A stretch of DNA of 64,000 nucleotides from Rhizomys pruinosus. Taxonomy: Eukaryota; Chordata; Mammalia; Rodentia; Spalacidae. The notes under the pieces were generated by a model, which worked only from the letters and a program-made list of their open reading frames with translations, was not told the DNA's origin and did no database searches. The position numbers and the translations under genes were made by a program. The DNA is taken from positions 1-64,000 of the forward strand of contig VZQC01005072.1 in the NCBI GenBank assembly GCA_009823505.1, read 5' to 3'. Of this stretch, positions 44,214-54,392 are shown piece by piece (the stretch's first letter is position 1; every line of letters starts with the position of its first letter).

Positions 44214-44614
44214 CCTAGTTAACTCTGAAATAGCTTCAGAGCTGTTCTCTAAAAGTGCAGGCATGCAGAGAAGCTTCCTACCTGCATACCTGATGTTCCG
44301 GAGGAAGCTTATCACAAGCAAACAGTTTCTGCTGGAGCCAGCAGCCTGCAGAGGAAGCTTATTGTGAGCAAACAGTCTCTGCCAGTGTAAGCAGCCCACC
44401 CGATAAACTTTTAACTTTTACAAGAGCTACTTTCTACCCCCTCCCCTCTTCCTGATTCTTCCCACCTTTTGCTAAATATATGCTGCTGTCTTTGCTCAAT
44501 AAAGTAGACTTTGACAACCTTTGCAAAGTCTCGTTCTTTTCTCTCTCCCATTATATTTCAGGTTTTGGGGTCCCCCTTGGGTACCTGACGTTACATGACC
44601 CGTAGACAGGGTCA
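44214..44614 (+). mobile_element. Solo LTR of the provirus family, 5' truncated
   Basis: Starts at TAGTTAACTCTGAAATAGC, lacking about 35 bp of the TGTGAGG... U3 start seen at 52455, and ends GACAGGGTCA. A 50-bp U3 segment is duplicated (GAGGAAGCTT at 44301 and 44351). AATAAA at 44498-44503. Confidence 0.9.
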
Positions 44615-44695
44615 CTGCAGAATGCTCTTTTACTTGTTGAATCATCCTAGTTTGATTCCAGGGTAGATTAGTAAAATTTAAAAATTACTGAGTAA

Positions 44696-44852
44696 TAAGC
44701 CGGGCATGGTGGTGTACACCTTTAGTCCTAGCACTTGGGAGGCAGAGGCAGGCAGATCTTTGTGAGTTCAAGGCCAGCCTGGTCTACAGAGCAATTTCCA
44801 GGCCAGCTGGGGCTAGAGGGAGACCCTGTCTCAAAAAGACCAAAAAAAAAAA
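44696..44852 (+). mobile_element. B1 SINE with 15-bp duplication
   Basis: GCCGGGCATGGTGGTGTACACC to CCCTGTCTCAAAAAGACC plus A tail. AAAATTACTGAGTAA flanks it at 44681-44695 and 44853-44867. Confidence 0.97.
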
Positions 44853-44873
44853 AAAATTACTGAGTAACATGTA

Positions 44874-44936
44874 AAGATCCTCCTGCCTCTGCCTCCCAAG
44901 TGCTAGGATTAAAGGCATGCGCCACCATGCCTGGCA
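44874..44936 (-). mobile_element. B1 fragment, antisense
   Basis: GATCCTCCTGCCTCTGCCTCCC, GGATTAAAGGCATGCGCCACC; only the first 60 bp of B1 is present. Confidence 0.85.
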
Positions 44937-45040
44937 CCATGTTTTGTTTTGTTTTTAACATAACGGCTTCCTAAAGGAAGCTCTGAGCCTTCCATGAAGC
45001 TCATGTAGGAAAAGACTGGGTTACTTCAAATAACCAATTA

Positions 45041-45042
45041 TT

Positions 45043-45085
<43 letters not shown>

Positions 45086-45087
45086 TT
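45041..45087. repeat. (TTTA)n microsatellite
   Basis: About 11 copies of ATTT; tail of the antisense B1 that follows. Confidence 0.97.
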
Positions 45088-45212
45088 GGTCTTTTGAGCT
45101 AGCCTGGAACTTGCCACATAAAATGCAGCTGGCTTTGATCTCACAAGAATCTGCCTATCTCTGCCTCCCAAATACTGAGATTAAAGCAGTATGCCACCAT
45201 GCCTTGTGTGCT
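45088..45212 (-). mobile_element. B1 SINE, antisense, diverged
   Basis: GGTCTTTTGAGCTAGCCTGGAAC, 'ctgcctatctctgcctccc' and GAGATTAAAGCAGTATGCCACC. Confidence 0.85.
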
Positions 45213-45398
45213 TTTTAAATTTATTATTATTATTTGTGTGTGTGCATGATTGGGAGCAGGGGCAAACATATCATAGTACCTGTATGGAGAAAGAGGGCAG
45301 CTTCGTGGAGTCAGTTCTCTCCTGAGATCACACTCAGTCAGGTCACTCCCTTGTGCTACAGGACTCCTTACCCACTGAGCCATCCTCACTGGCTCCAG
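45213..45398 (-). mobile_element. B3-type SINE, antisense
   Basis: T-rich tail, then 'tcagttctctcctgagatcac' and 'ccttacccactgagccatcctcactggc', the reversed head of a B3/B2 element. Confidence 0.75.
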
Positions 45399-45974
45399 AA
45401 CAATTGTTCAAGGCTGGTTTGGCCTTTTAGCAAGTGTTTCCTTCCCACTGTGCTTTGCTAACATGCCCAGGATAATTTCTTACGCACTGTTGAAAATGTT
45501 GTCTAGTCCTCCAATTAGTGTGAAGGAAAGTGCCTGGGGCCCCTTTTCTGGTCAACAGATATAAAAGGACAAGTTAGATGTCCTCATTTTGGGTGTGAAA
45601 TGTGTGCAAACCACTCAGCTGACCCCCATATAGTTGGTAATCTGTTTCTTTTTATAAAAGTCAGTCCTCATATAGACTGTGAAGCTGGTGAAACTGACAG
45701 GAACAGCACCCACCTCACTGTCTATCACCACCGTTAGACTGGATTCATAGGTCTATTTTCTCCTGTTTAAAAAAAAAAGCATAAAAGGACTCTGTCAATT
45801 CTTCCTCACATTTGTGGTTATAAAAGGACAGCTGCCAGTAACAAGCCACCTGGACTGGGAAAGCTGCCCATCAAGTCACCCTTTCTAGGAGGGAAAGCCT
45901 TACGGTCTCATAAATAATTCCACAGCCACCCACAAGCCTTTACCCATTTGTGGAAGGTTCATTAAAAAAAAAAA
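45399..45974. other. No gene or clear repeat seen; left flank of the satellite array
   Basis: Unique-looking. Ends in a run of 12 A at 45964-45975 directly before the first array unit. Confidence 0.45.
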
Positions 45975-48900
45975 ATTCGAGATCTCCTGAGCCCAGCGGC
46001 AGGAAGAGGGGGAGACAGGTAGGGACTGGGTGCCTTGGCGAGCTGATTGCTGATCGTTTGGTCCTGCTGTCTTTGGTTTGATTGGCCTTTGTGGCTGTGA
46101 GGTTGGAGCTATCCCCCCAGCTGGGATTAAAGGTGTGGTCTTTGGCTTGATTAGATCTAGTGGCTGTGGGGGCGGAGTTATCCTCCCAGCCGGTATTAAA
46201 GGCACGCTTGTGTGACTCTTGAGATTTGAGATCTCTTGAGCCCAGCGGCAGGAAGAGGGGAAGACAGGTAGGAACTGGGTGCCTTGGCGAGCTGATTGCT
46301 GATCGTTTGGTCCTGCTGTCTTTGGTTTGATTGGCCTTTGTGGCTGTGAGGTTGGAGTTATCCCCCCAGCTGGGATTAAAGGTGTGGTCTTTGGCTTGAT
46401 TAGATCTAGTGGCTGTGGGGGCGGAGTTATCCTCCCAGCCGGTATTAAAGGCACGCTTGTGTGACTCTTGAGATTTGAGATCTCTTGAGCCCAGCGGCAG
46501 GAAGAGGGGAAGACAGGTAGGAACTGGGTGCCTTGGCGAGCTGATTGCTGATCGTTTGGTCCTGCTGTCTTTGGTTTGATTGGCCTTTGTGGCTGTGAGG
46601 TTGGAGTTATCCCCCCAGCTGGGATTAAAGGTGTGGTCTTTGGCTTGATTAGATCTAGTGGCTGTGGGGGCGGAGTTATCCTCCCAGCCGGTATTAAAGG
46701 CACGCTTGTGTGACTCTTGAGATTTGAGATCTCTTGAGCCCAGCGGCAGGAAGAGGGGAAGACAGGTAGGAACTGGGTGCCTTGGCGAGCTGATTGCTGA
46801 TCGTTTGGTCCTGCTGTCTTTGGTTTGATTGGCCTTTGTGGCTGTGAGGTTGGAGTTATCCCCCCAGCTGGGATTAAAGGTGTGGTCTTTGGCTTGATTA
46901 GATCTAGTGGCTGTGGGGGCGGAGTTATCCTCCCAGCCGGTATTAAAGGCACGCTTGTGTGACTCTTGAGATTTGAGATCTCTTGAGCCCAGCGGCAGGA
47001 AGAGGGGAAGACAGGTAGGAACTGGGTGCCTTGGCGAGCTGATTGCTGATCGTTTGGTCCTGCTGTCTTTGGTTTGATTGGCCTTTGTGGCTGTGAGGTT
47101 GGAGTTATCCCCCCAGCTGGGATTAAAGGTGTGGTCTTTGGCTTGATTAGATCTAGTGGCTGTGGGGGCGGAGTTATCCTCCCAGCCGGTATTAAAGGCA
47201 CGCTTGTGTGACTCTTGAGATTTGAGATCTCTTGAGCCCAGCGGCAGGAAGAGGGGAAGACAGGTAGGAACTGGGTGCCTTGGCGAGCTGATTGCTGATC
47301 GTTTGGTCCTGCTGTCTTTGGTTTGATTGGCCTTTGTGGCTGTGAGGTTGGAGTTATCCCCCCAGCTGGGATTAAAGGTGTGGTCTTTGGCTTGATTAGA
47401 TCTAGTGGCTGTGGGGGCGGAGTTATCCTCCCAGCCGGTATTAAAGGCACGCTTGTGTGACTCTTGAGATTTGAGATCTCTTGAGCCCAGCGGCAGGAAG
47501 AGGGGAAGACAGGTAGGAACTGGGTGCCTTGGCGAGCTGATTGCTGATCGTTTGGTCCTGCTGTCTTTGGTTTGATTGGCCTTTGTGGCTGTGAGGTTGG
47601 AGTTATCCCCCCAGCTGGGATTAAAGGTGTGGTCTTTGGCTTGATTAGATCTAGTGGCTGTGGGGGCGGAGTTATCCTCCCAGCCGGTATTAAAGGCACG
47701 CTTGTGTGACTCTTGAGATTTGAGATCTCTTGAGCCCAGCGGCAGGAAGAGGGGAAGACAGGTAGGAACTGGGTGCCTTGGCGAGCTGATTGCTGATCGT
47801 TTGGTCCTGCTGTCTTTGGTTTGATTGGCCTTTGTGGCTGTGAGGTTGGAGTTATCCCCCCAGCTGGGATTAAAGGTGTGGTCTTTGGCTTGATTAGATC
47901 TAGTGGCTGTGGGGGCGGAGTTATCCTCCCAGCCGGTATTAAAGGCACGCTTGTGTGACTCTTGAGATTTGAGATCTCTTGAGCCCAGCGGCAGGAAGAG
48001 GGGAAGACAGGTAGGAACTGGGTGCCTTGGCGAGCTGATTGCTGATCGTTTGGTCCTGCTGTCTTTGGTTTGATTGGCCTTTGTGGCTGTGAGGTTGGAG
48101 TTATCCCCCCAGCTGGGATTAAAGGTGTGGTCTTTGGCTTGATTAGATCTAGTGGCTGTGGGGGCGGAGTTATCCTCCCAGCCGGTATTAAAGGCACGCT
48201 TGTGTGACTCTTGAGATTTGAGATCTCTTGAGCCCAGCGGCAGGAAGAGGGGAAGACAGGTAGGAACTGGGTGCCTTGGCGAGCTGATTGCTGATCGTTT
48301 GGTCCTGCTGTCTTTGGTTTGATTGGCCTTTGTGGCTGTGAGGTTGGAGTTATCCCCCCAGCTGGGATTAAAGGTGTGGTCTTTGGCTTGATTAGATCTA
48401 GTGGCTGTGGGGGCGGAGTTATCCTCCCAGCCGGTATTAAAGGCACGCTTGTGTGACTCTTGAGATTTGAGATCTCTTGAGCCCAGCGGCAGGAAGAGGG
48501 GAAGACAGGTAGGAACTGGGTGCCTTGGCGAGCTGATTGCTGATCGTTTGGTCCTGCTGTCTTTGGTTTGATTGGCCTTTGTGGCTGTGAGGTTGGAGTT
48601 ATCCCCCCAGCTGGGATTAAAGGTGTGGTCTTTGGCTTGATTAGATCTAGTGGCTGTGGGGGCGGAGTTATCCTCCCAGCCGGTATTAAAGGCACGCTTG
48701 TGTGACTCTTGAGATTTGAGATCTCTTGAGCCCAGCGGCAGGAAGAGGGGAAGACAGGTAGGAACTGGGTGCCTTGGCGAGCTGATTGCTGATCGTTTGG
48801 TCCTGCTGTCTTTGGTTTGATTGGCCTTTGTGGCTGTGAGGTTGGAGTTATCCCCCCAGCTGGGATTAAAGGTGTGGTCTTTGGCTTGATTAGATCTAGT

Positions 48901-51900
48901 GGCTGTGGGGGCGGAGTTATCCTCCCAGCCGGTATTAAAGGCACGCTTGTGTGACTCTTGAGATTTGAGATCTCTTGAGCCCAGCGGCAGGAAGAGGGGA
49001 AGACAGGTAGGAACTGGGTGCCTTGGCGAGCTGATTGCTGATCGTTTGGTCCTGCTGTCTTTGGTTTGATTGGCCTTTGTGGCTGTGAGGTTGGAGTTAT
49101 CCCCCCAGCTGGGATTAAAGGTGTGGTCTTTGGCTTGATTAGATCTAGTGGCTGTGGGGGCGGAGTTATCCTCCCAGCCGGTATTAAAGGCACGCTTGTG
49201 TGACTCTTGAGATTTGAGATCTCTTGAGCCCAGCGGCAGGAAGAGGGGAAGACAGGTAGGAACTGGGTGCCTTGGCGAGCTGATTGCTGATCGTTTGGTC
49301 CTGCTGTCTTTGGTTTGATTGGCCTTTGTGGCTGTGAGGTTGGAGTTATCCCCCCAGCTGGGATTAAAGGTGTGGTCTTTGGCTTGATTAGATCTAGTGG
49401 CTGTGGGGGCGGAGTTATCCTCCCAGCCGGTATTAAAGGCACGCTTGTGTGACTCTTGAGATTTGAGATCTCTTGAGCCCAGCGGCAGGAAGAGGGGAAG
49501 ACAGGTAGGAACTGGGTGCCTTGGCGAGCTGATTGCTGATCGTTTGGTCCTGCTGTCTTTGGTTTGATTGGCCTTTGTGGCTGTGAGGTTGGAGTTATCC
49601 CCCCAGCTGGGATTAAAGGTGTGGTCTTTGGCTTGATTAGATCTAGTGGCTGTGGGGGCGGAGTTATCCTCCCAGCCGGTATTAAAGGCACGCTTGTGTG
49701 ACTCTTGAGATTTGAGATCTCTTGAGCCCAGCGGCAGGAAGAGGGGAAGACAGGTAGGAACTGGGTGCCTTGGCGAGCTGATTGCTGATCGTTTGGTCCT
49801 GCTGTCTTTGGTTTGATTGGCCTTTGTGGCTGTGAGGTTGGAGTTATCCCCCCAGCTGGGATTAAAGGTGTGGTCTTTGGCTTGATTAGATCTAGTGGCT
49901 GTGGGGGCGGAGTTATCCTCCCAGCCGGTATTAAAGGCACGCTTGTGTGACTCTTGAGATTTGAGATCTCTTGAGCCCAGCGGCAGGAAGAGGGGAAGAC
50001 AGGTAGGAACTGGGTGCCTTGGCGAGCTGATTGCTGATCGTTTGGTCCTGCTGTCTTTGGTTTGATTGGCCTTTGTGGCTGTGAGGTTGGAGTTATCCCC
50101 CCAGCTGGGATTAAAGGTGTGGTCTTTGGCTTGATTAGATCTAGTGGCTGTGGGGGCGGAGTTATCCTCCCAGCCGGTATTAAAGGCACGCTTGTGTGAC
50201 TCTTGAGATTTGAGATCTCTTGAGCCCAGCGGCAGGAAGAGGGGAAGACAGGTAGGAACTGGGTGCCTTGGCGAGCTGATTGCTGATCGTTTGGTCCTGC
50301 TGTCTTTGGTTTGATTGGCCTTTGTGGCTGTGAGGTTGGAGTTATCCCCCCAGCTGGGATTAAAGGTGTGGTCTTTGGCTTGATTAGATCTAGTGGCTGT
50401 GGGGGCGGAGTTATCCTCCCAGCCGGTATTAAAGGCACGCTTGTGTGACTCTTGAGATTTGAGATCTCTTGAGCCCAGCGGCAGGAAGAGGGGAAGACAG
50501 GTAGGAACTGGGTGCCTTGGCGAGCTGATTGCTGATCGTTTGGTCCTGCTGTCTTTGGTTTGATTGGCCTTTGTGGCTGTGAGGTTGGAGTTATCCCCCC
50601 AGCTGGGATTAAAGGTGTGGTCTTTGGCTTGATTAGATCTAGTGGCTGTGGGGGCGGAGTTATCCTCCCAGCCGGTATTAAAGGCACGCTTGTGTGACTC
50701 TTGAGATTTGAGATCTCTTGAGCCCAGCGGCAGGAAGAGGGGAAGACAGGTAGGAACTGGGTGCCTTGGCGAGCTGATTGCTGATCGTTTGGTCCTGCTG
50801 TCTTTGGTTTGATTGGCCTTTGTGGCTGTGAGGTTGGAGTTATCCCCCCAGCTGGGATTAAAGGTGTGGTCTTTGGCTTGATTAGATCTAGTGGCTGTGG
50901 GGGCGGAGTTATCCTCCCAGCCGGTATTAAAGGCACGCTTGTGTGACTCTTGAGATTTGAGATCTCTTGAGCCCAGCGGCAGGAAGAGGGGAAGACAGGT
51001 AGGAACTGGGTGCCTTGGCGAGCTGATTGCTGATCGTTTGGTCCTGCTGTCTTTGGTTTGATTGGCCTTTGTGGCTGTGAGGTTGGAGTTATCCCCCCAG
51101 CTGGGATTAAAGGTGTGGTCTTTGGCTTGATTAGATCTAGTGGCTGTGGGGGCGGAGTTATCCTCCCAGCCGGTATTAAAGGCACGCTTGTGTGACTCTT
51201 GAGATTTGAGATCTCTTGAGCCCAGCGGCAGGAAGAGGGGAAGACAGGTAGGAACTGGGTGCCTTGGCGAGCTGATTGCTGATCGTTTGGTCCTGCTGTC
51301 TTTGGTTTGATTGGCCTTTGTGGCTGTGAGGTTGGAGTTATCCCCCCAGCTGGGATTAAAGGTGTGGTCTTTGGCTTGATTAGATCTAGTGGCTGTGGGG
51401 GCGGAGTTATCCTCCCAGCCGGTATTAAAGGCACGCTTGTGTGACTCTTGAGATTTGAGATCTCTTGAGCCCAGCGGCAGGAAGAGGGGAAGACAGGTAG
51501 GAACTGGGTGCCTTGGCGAGCTGATTGCTGATCGTTTGGTCCTGCTGTCTTTGGTTTGATTGGCCTTTGTGGCTGTGAGGTTGGAGTTATCCCCCCAGCT
51601 GGGATTAAAGGTGTGGTCTTTGGCTTGATTAGATCTAGTGGCTGTGGGGGCGGAGTTATCCTCCCAGCCGGTATTAAAGGCACGCTTGTGTGACTCTTGA
51701 GATTTGAGATCTCTTGAGCCCAGCGGCAGGAAGAGGGGAAGACAGGTAGGAACTGGGTGCCTTGGCGAGCTGATTGCTGATCGTTTGGTCCTGCTGTCTT
51801 TGGTTTGATTGGCCTTTGTGGCTGTGAGGTTGGAGTTATCCCCCCAGCTGGGATTAAAGGTGTGGTCTTTGGCTTGATTAGATCTAGTGGCTGTGGGGGC

Positions 51901-52116
51901 GGAGTTATCCTCCCAGCCGGTATTAAAGGCACGCTTGTGTGACTCTTGAGATTTGAGATCTCTTGAGCCCAGCGGCAGGAAGAGGGGAAGACAGGTAGGA
52001 ACTGGGTGCCTTGGCGAGCTGATTGCTGATCGTTTGGTCCTGCTGTCTTTGGTTTGATTGGCCTTTGTGGCTGTGAGGTTGGAGTTATCCCCCCAGCTGG
52101 GATTAAAGGTGTGGTC
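45975..52116. repeat. Tandem array, 249-bp unit, about 24.7 copies
   Basis: GAGATTTGAG recurs at 46221, 46470, 46719 and so on every 249 bp. Interior units look identical by eye. The leftmost unit differs at about five positions (for example CTCCTGAG for CTCTTGAG and GGAGCTAT for GGAGTTAT). Each unit contains two related segments of about 67-69 bp, each with 'tttgg(t/c)ttgatt', 'gtggctgtg', 'ggagttatcc(c/t)cccagc' and 'attaaagg', plus an unrelated approximately 113-bp spacer. The array ends abruptly at an ambiguous base (52117). No CENP-B-like or centromeric context was seen. Confidence 0.97.
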
Positions 52117-52117
52117 N
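52117..52117. other. Ambiguous base at array edge
   Basis: A single N directly ends the 249-bp array mid-unit; sequence to the right (TTTTGAGTCC) does not continue the unit. Likely a join or unresolved base. Confidence 0.95.
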
Positions 52118-52164
52118 TTTTGAGTCCATTTATAAATTCTTCTATTAAAGGCACTAAGAACCCT

Positions 52165-53005
52165 GTTCTAGTCTGCTTTCAATTGCTATAATTGAAACAG
52201 TCTGACCAAAACCAGCATGGTGAAGAATAGGGTTTATTCAGCTTACATCCTGGAGTCACAGTTCATCACGAGGGAGCTCAAGAGTAAGAACTTGAGGGCA
52301 GGAACCTGGAGTCAAGAGCTAAAGCACAGGTCATGAAAGAATTTGCTGGCTTACTCGGCTTTGCTACCTTTTTTTGGACCATGCTCTACCCACTTTCTTA
52401 TACAATAGATAACAAGCCTGCCCAGGGATGGCACTGCCCACAGTGGACTCGGCCTGTGAGGACCGTAAGCCTGTTCATAAAAAGTTAACTCTGAAATAAC
52501 TTCAGAGCTGTTCCCTAAAGGTGCAGATATGCAGAGAAGCTTCCTACCTGCATACCTGATGTTCCTGAGGAATCTTATCACAAGCAAACATTGTCTGCCA
52601 GAAGCCAGCAGCGCCCGTGGAGGAAGCTTATCACGGGCAAACAATCTCTGCCGGTGCGAGCAGCCAGCCCCGATAAAACTTTAACTTTTACAAGAGCTAC
52701 CTCCCACCCCCTCCCCTCTTCCTGATTCTTCCCGCCTTTTACTAAATAAATACCACTGTTTTGTTCAATAAATCAGACTTTGACAACTTCGCAAAGTCTC
52801 GATCTTTTCTCTCGCTCATCTCCACAGGTTTTGGGGTCCTTCTCGGGTACCTGATGTTACATGACCCACAGACAGGGTCATCGGCCCACCCATATCACTC
52901 AGCAGTCAAAAAGATATCCCATAGAAATGGGCACAAGCCAGACCGATGGTGTGTCAAGTTGATGACTAAAACTATCCAGCACAACCCCACAAAAGGTTCC
53001 CCGAT
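52165..53005. mobile_element. Rodent repeat (TTGACAACT class) split by a solo LTR
   Basis: Left part 52165-52454 (CTAGTCTGCTTTCAATTGCT, 'gggtttattcagcttac', 'ccacagtggactcgg'), right part 52881-53005 ('cacccatatcactcagcag', GTCAAGTTGATGAC). The same order without a gap is seen at 7962-8342. Frames here (52351-52644, 52761-53105) are not genes. Confidence 0.8.
52455..52880 (+). mobile_element. Solo LTR of the provirus family, complete, perfect 6-bp duplication
   Basis: 426 bp from TGTGAGGACC to GACAGGGTCA. TCGGCC flanks both sides (52449-52454 and 52881-52886). AATAAA at 52767-52772, preceded by 'actaaataaatacc' as the likely promoter box. A 53-bp U3 segment is duplicated (starts 52567 and 52620). 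Confidence 0.97.
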
Positions 53006-54023
53006 TTCCCCTATATCATCTGGTGACCACAAAAGGACCCTTGCAAAATTCTATCAACAAGAGTTAGGGAAGAAGAGGAAGAGAAAGAGTCGTCAGCAAA
53101 TATAATCATAGGGAGAACTTATGTGTGTTATGACTTTTCCTTTTAAACTTGGAAATCCAAGATTTAACTAAAAGATGTTAATAGCACTCTCATCCTGTGG
53201 TAAAGCAGTCATAACATCACACATGTATACAGTTATTGTGGCCCGCCACCTGGGAAATTCATACTTATACATAAACAGAACATATTTTCCTAAGATGATT
53301 ATAACTTCAGAGATTTTAACTCTACCCATGAACTTGTTTCCTTCTAAACAACTATGTTTAAATCAAACACTTATGCCAAATAGATTTACATTTGAATGGT
53401 GTCTGTGCTGTTAATCTTACTTCCTAAAACAACCCTTGATGATGGGTGAACCCACTTCAGATTTAAAGAATATTTAAATGCTTTAAAATGCCAATTTGCA
53501 GACTGCTAAATTTCTAAAATGCTTCATCCATTTAATCAAGCTGTTCTAAGCCATCTTTTTCCCACCATACTGTTTCCATTGTTTATTACTCTTTCCTTTC
53601 TTAGGATGAGCTGATCGAAGAAATTTATATGTAATTTTAAAAGGTGATGATTTTTTTTTCCTTTTAAAGGGCTTCAATACAATTGAAATGGGGAGAAAGA
53701 ACATCCCCTGCAGGATTCTTAGTCTCATTCCTAAAAGAATTTAGGAATGGACCCAAACAGAAGTTTAGGACAATTTTATTAGAATTTTAAAGAAAAATCC
53801 TTAGGGCAGGCCAGCTAGGAATCTCAGCAGCTGCCTTGAGGAGGGGAATGGAGGGGAGAAGGAAAAAAGCTTTAGCTTGCAGGGTGGTCAGACTGGCAGC
53901 CACAGGGCAGGGAGAAGGAAGCTTAAGAGAAAAAGTAAAGACATACGGGATGCTAGGGCAACCCAAAGGGCTGAAGAAAGCTTGTTTAGAAAGAAATGGG
54001 TATGAAGAAGAAAAGGAAAGATT
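53006..54023. other. No gene seen in 1 kb
   Basis: AT-rich unique-looking sequence; frames at 53175-53414 (+), 53546-53728 (-) and 53836-54066 (+) have no domain. Confidence 0.45.
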
Positions 54024-54030
54024 ACACTAT

Positions 54031-54391
54031 GTGGTGGTTTGCATGAGTGTCCCCCGTAGGCTGTAAGTATTCAGATATTTGTCTCCAGTTGGTGGCGCTG
54101 TTTTTGGAGGTCTTAGAAGGTGTGGCCATGCTGGGGGAAGTGTGTCACTGGGGGCAGGCTTAGTGAGTTTTAACAAGCCTCGTGGTCTACAGTTGCCCTC
54201 TCTGTTTCCTGTGCTCTTTGCGAGATGTGACCCTCTGTTTGCTGTTCCAGATCCAGCCGCCATGCCTCCCGCCACAATGGACTCTAATTCCCTGGAACTG
54301 CCAATCGTAAGCTCAAATAAACTCTTCCTTTTATAAGTTCCTTGGTCATGGTGCTTTATCACAGCAACAGAAAACTGACTAATACACACTA
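54031..54391. mobile_element. Rodent interspersed repeat, same family as 43974-44213
   Basis: GTGGTGGTTTGCATGAGTG to GAAAACTGACTAATAC; ACACTAT occurs at 54024-54030 and 54386-54392 as a possible 7-8-bp duplication, a length typical of hAT transposons. The frames at 54027-54512 (-) and 54079-54336 (+) are repeat-derived. Confidence 0.75.
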
Positions 54392-54392
54392 T

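Larger units (their letters stand above)
45900..52154 (-). other. 2084-codon open frame across the array, not accepted as a gene
   Basis: The frame is open because 249 is 83 codons and one minus-strand frame has no stop. The predicted product would be 24-25 near-identical 83-residue, Pro/Thr/Lys-rich repeats, each with two PLIPAG(G/R)IT blocks. There is no signal peptide, membrane segment, known domain, promoter or poly(A) signal. The start at 52154 lies beyond the ambiguous base at 52117, which leaves one undetermined residue near the N-terminus. The last unit (near 45980) has a few amino acid changes. Synonymous variation, which would show selection, cannot be judged because the units are identical in DNA. 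Confidence 0.9.

Noticed and set aside
45975..52116. CRISPR-like array
   Set aside because: The 249-bp unit repeats without unique spacers, and the context is a mammalian genome.
45900..52154. A giant proline-rich repeat protein gene on the minus strand
   Set aside because: The frame is open purely because the 249-bp unit is divisible by three; there is no promoter, domain, signal or diverged-but-conserved codon pattern, and it spans an ambiguous base.
53836..54066. Basic Arg/Lys-rich peptide gene
   Set aside because: Purine-rich plus-strand composition explains the residue bias; the frame runs into an interspersed repeat.
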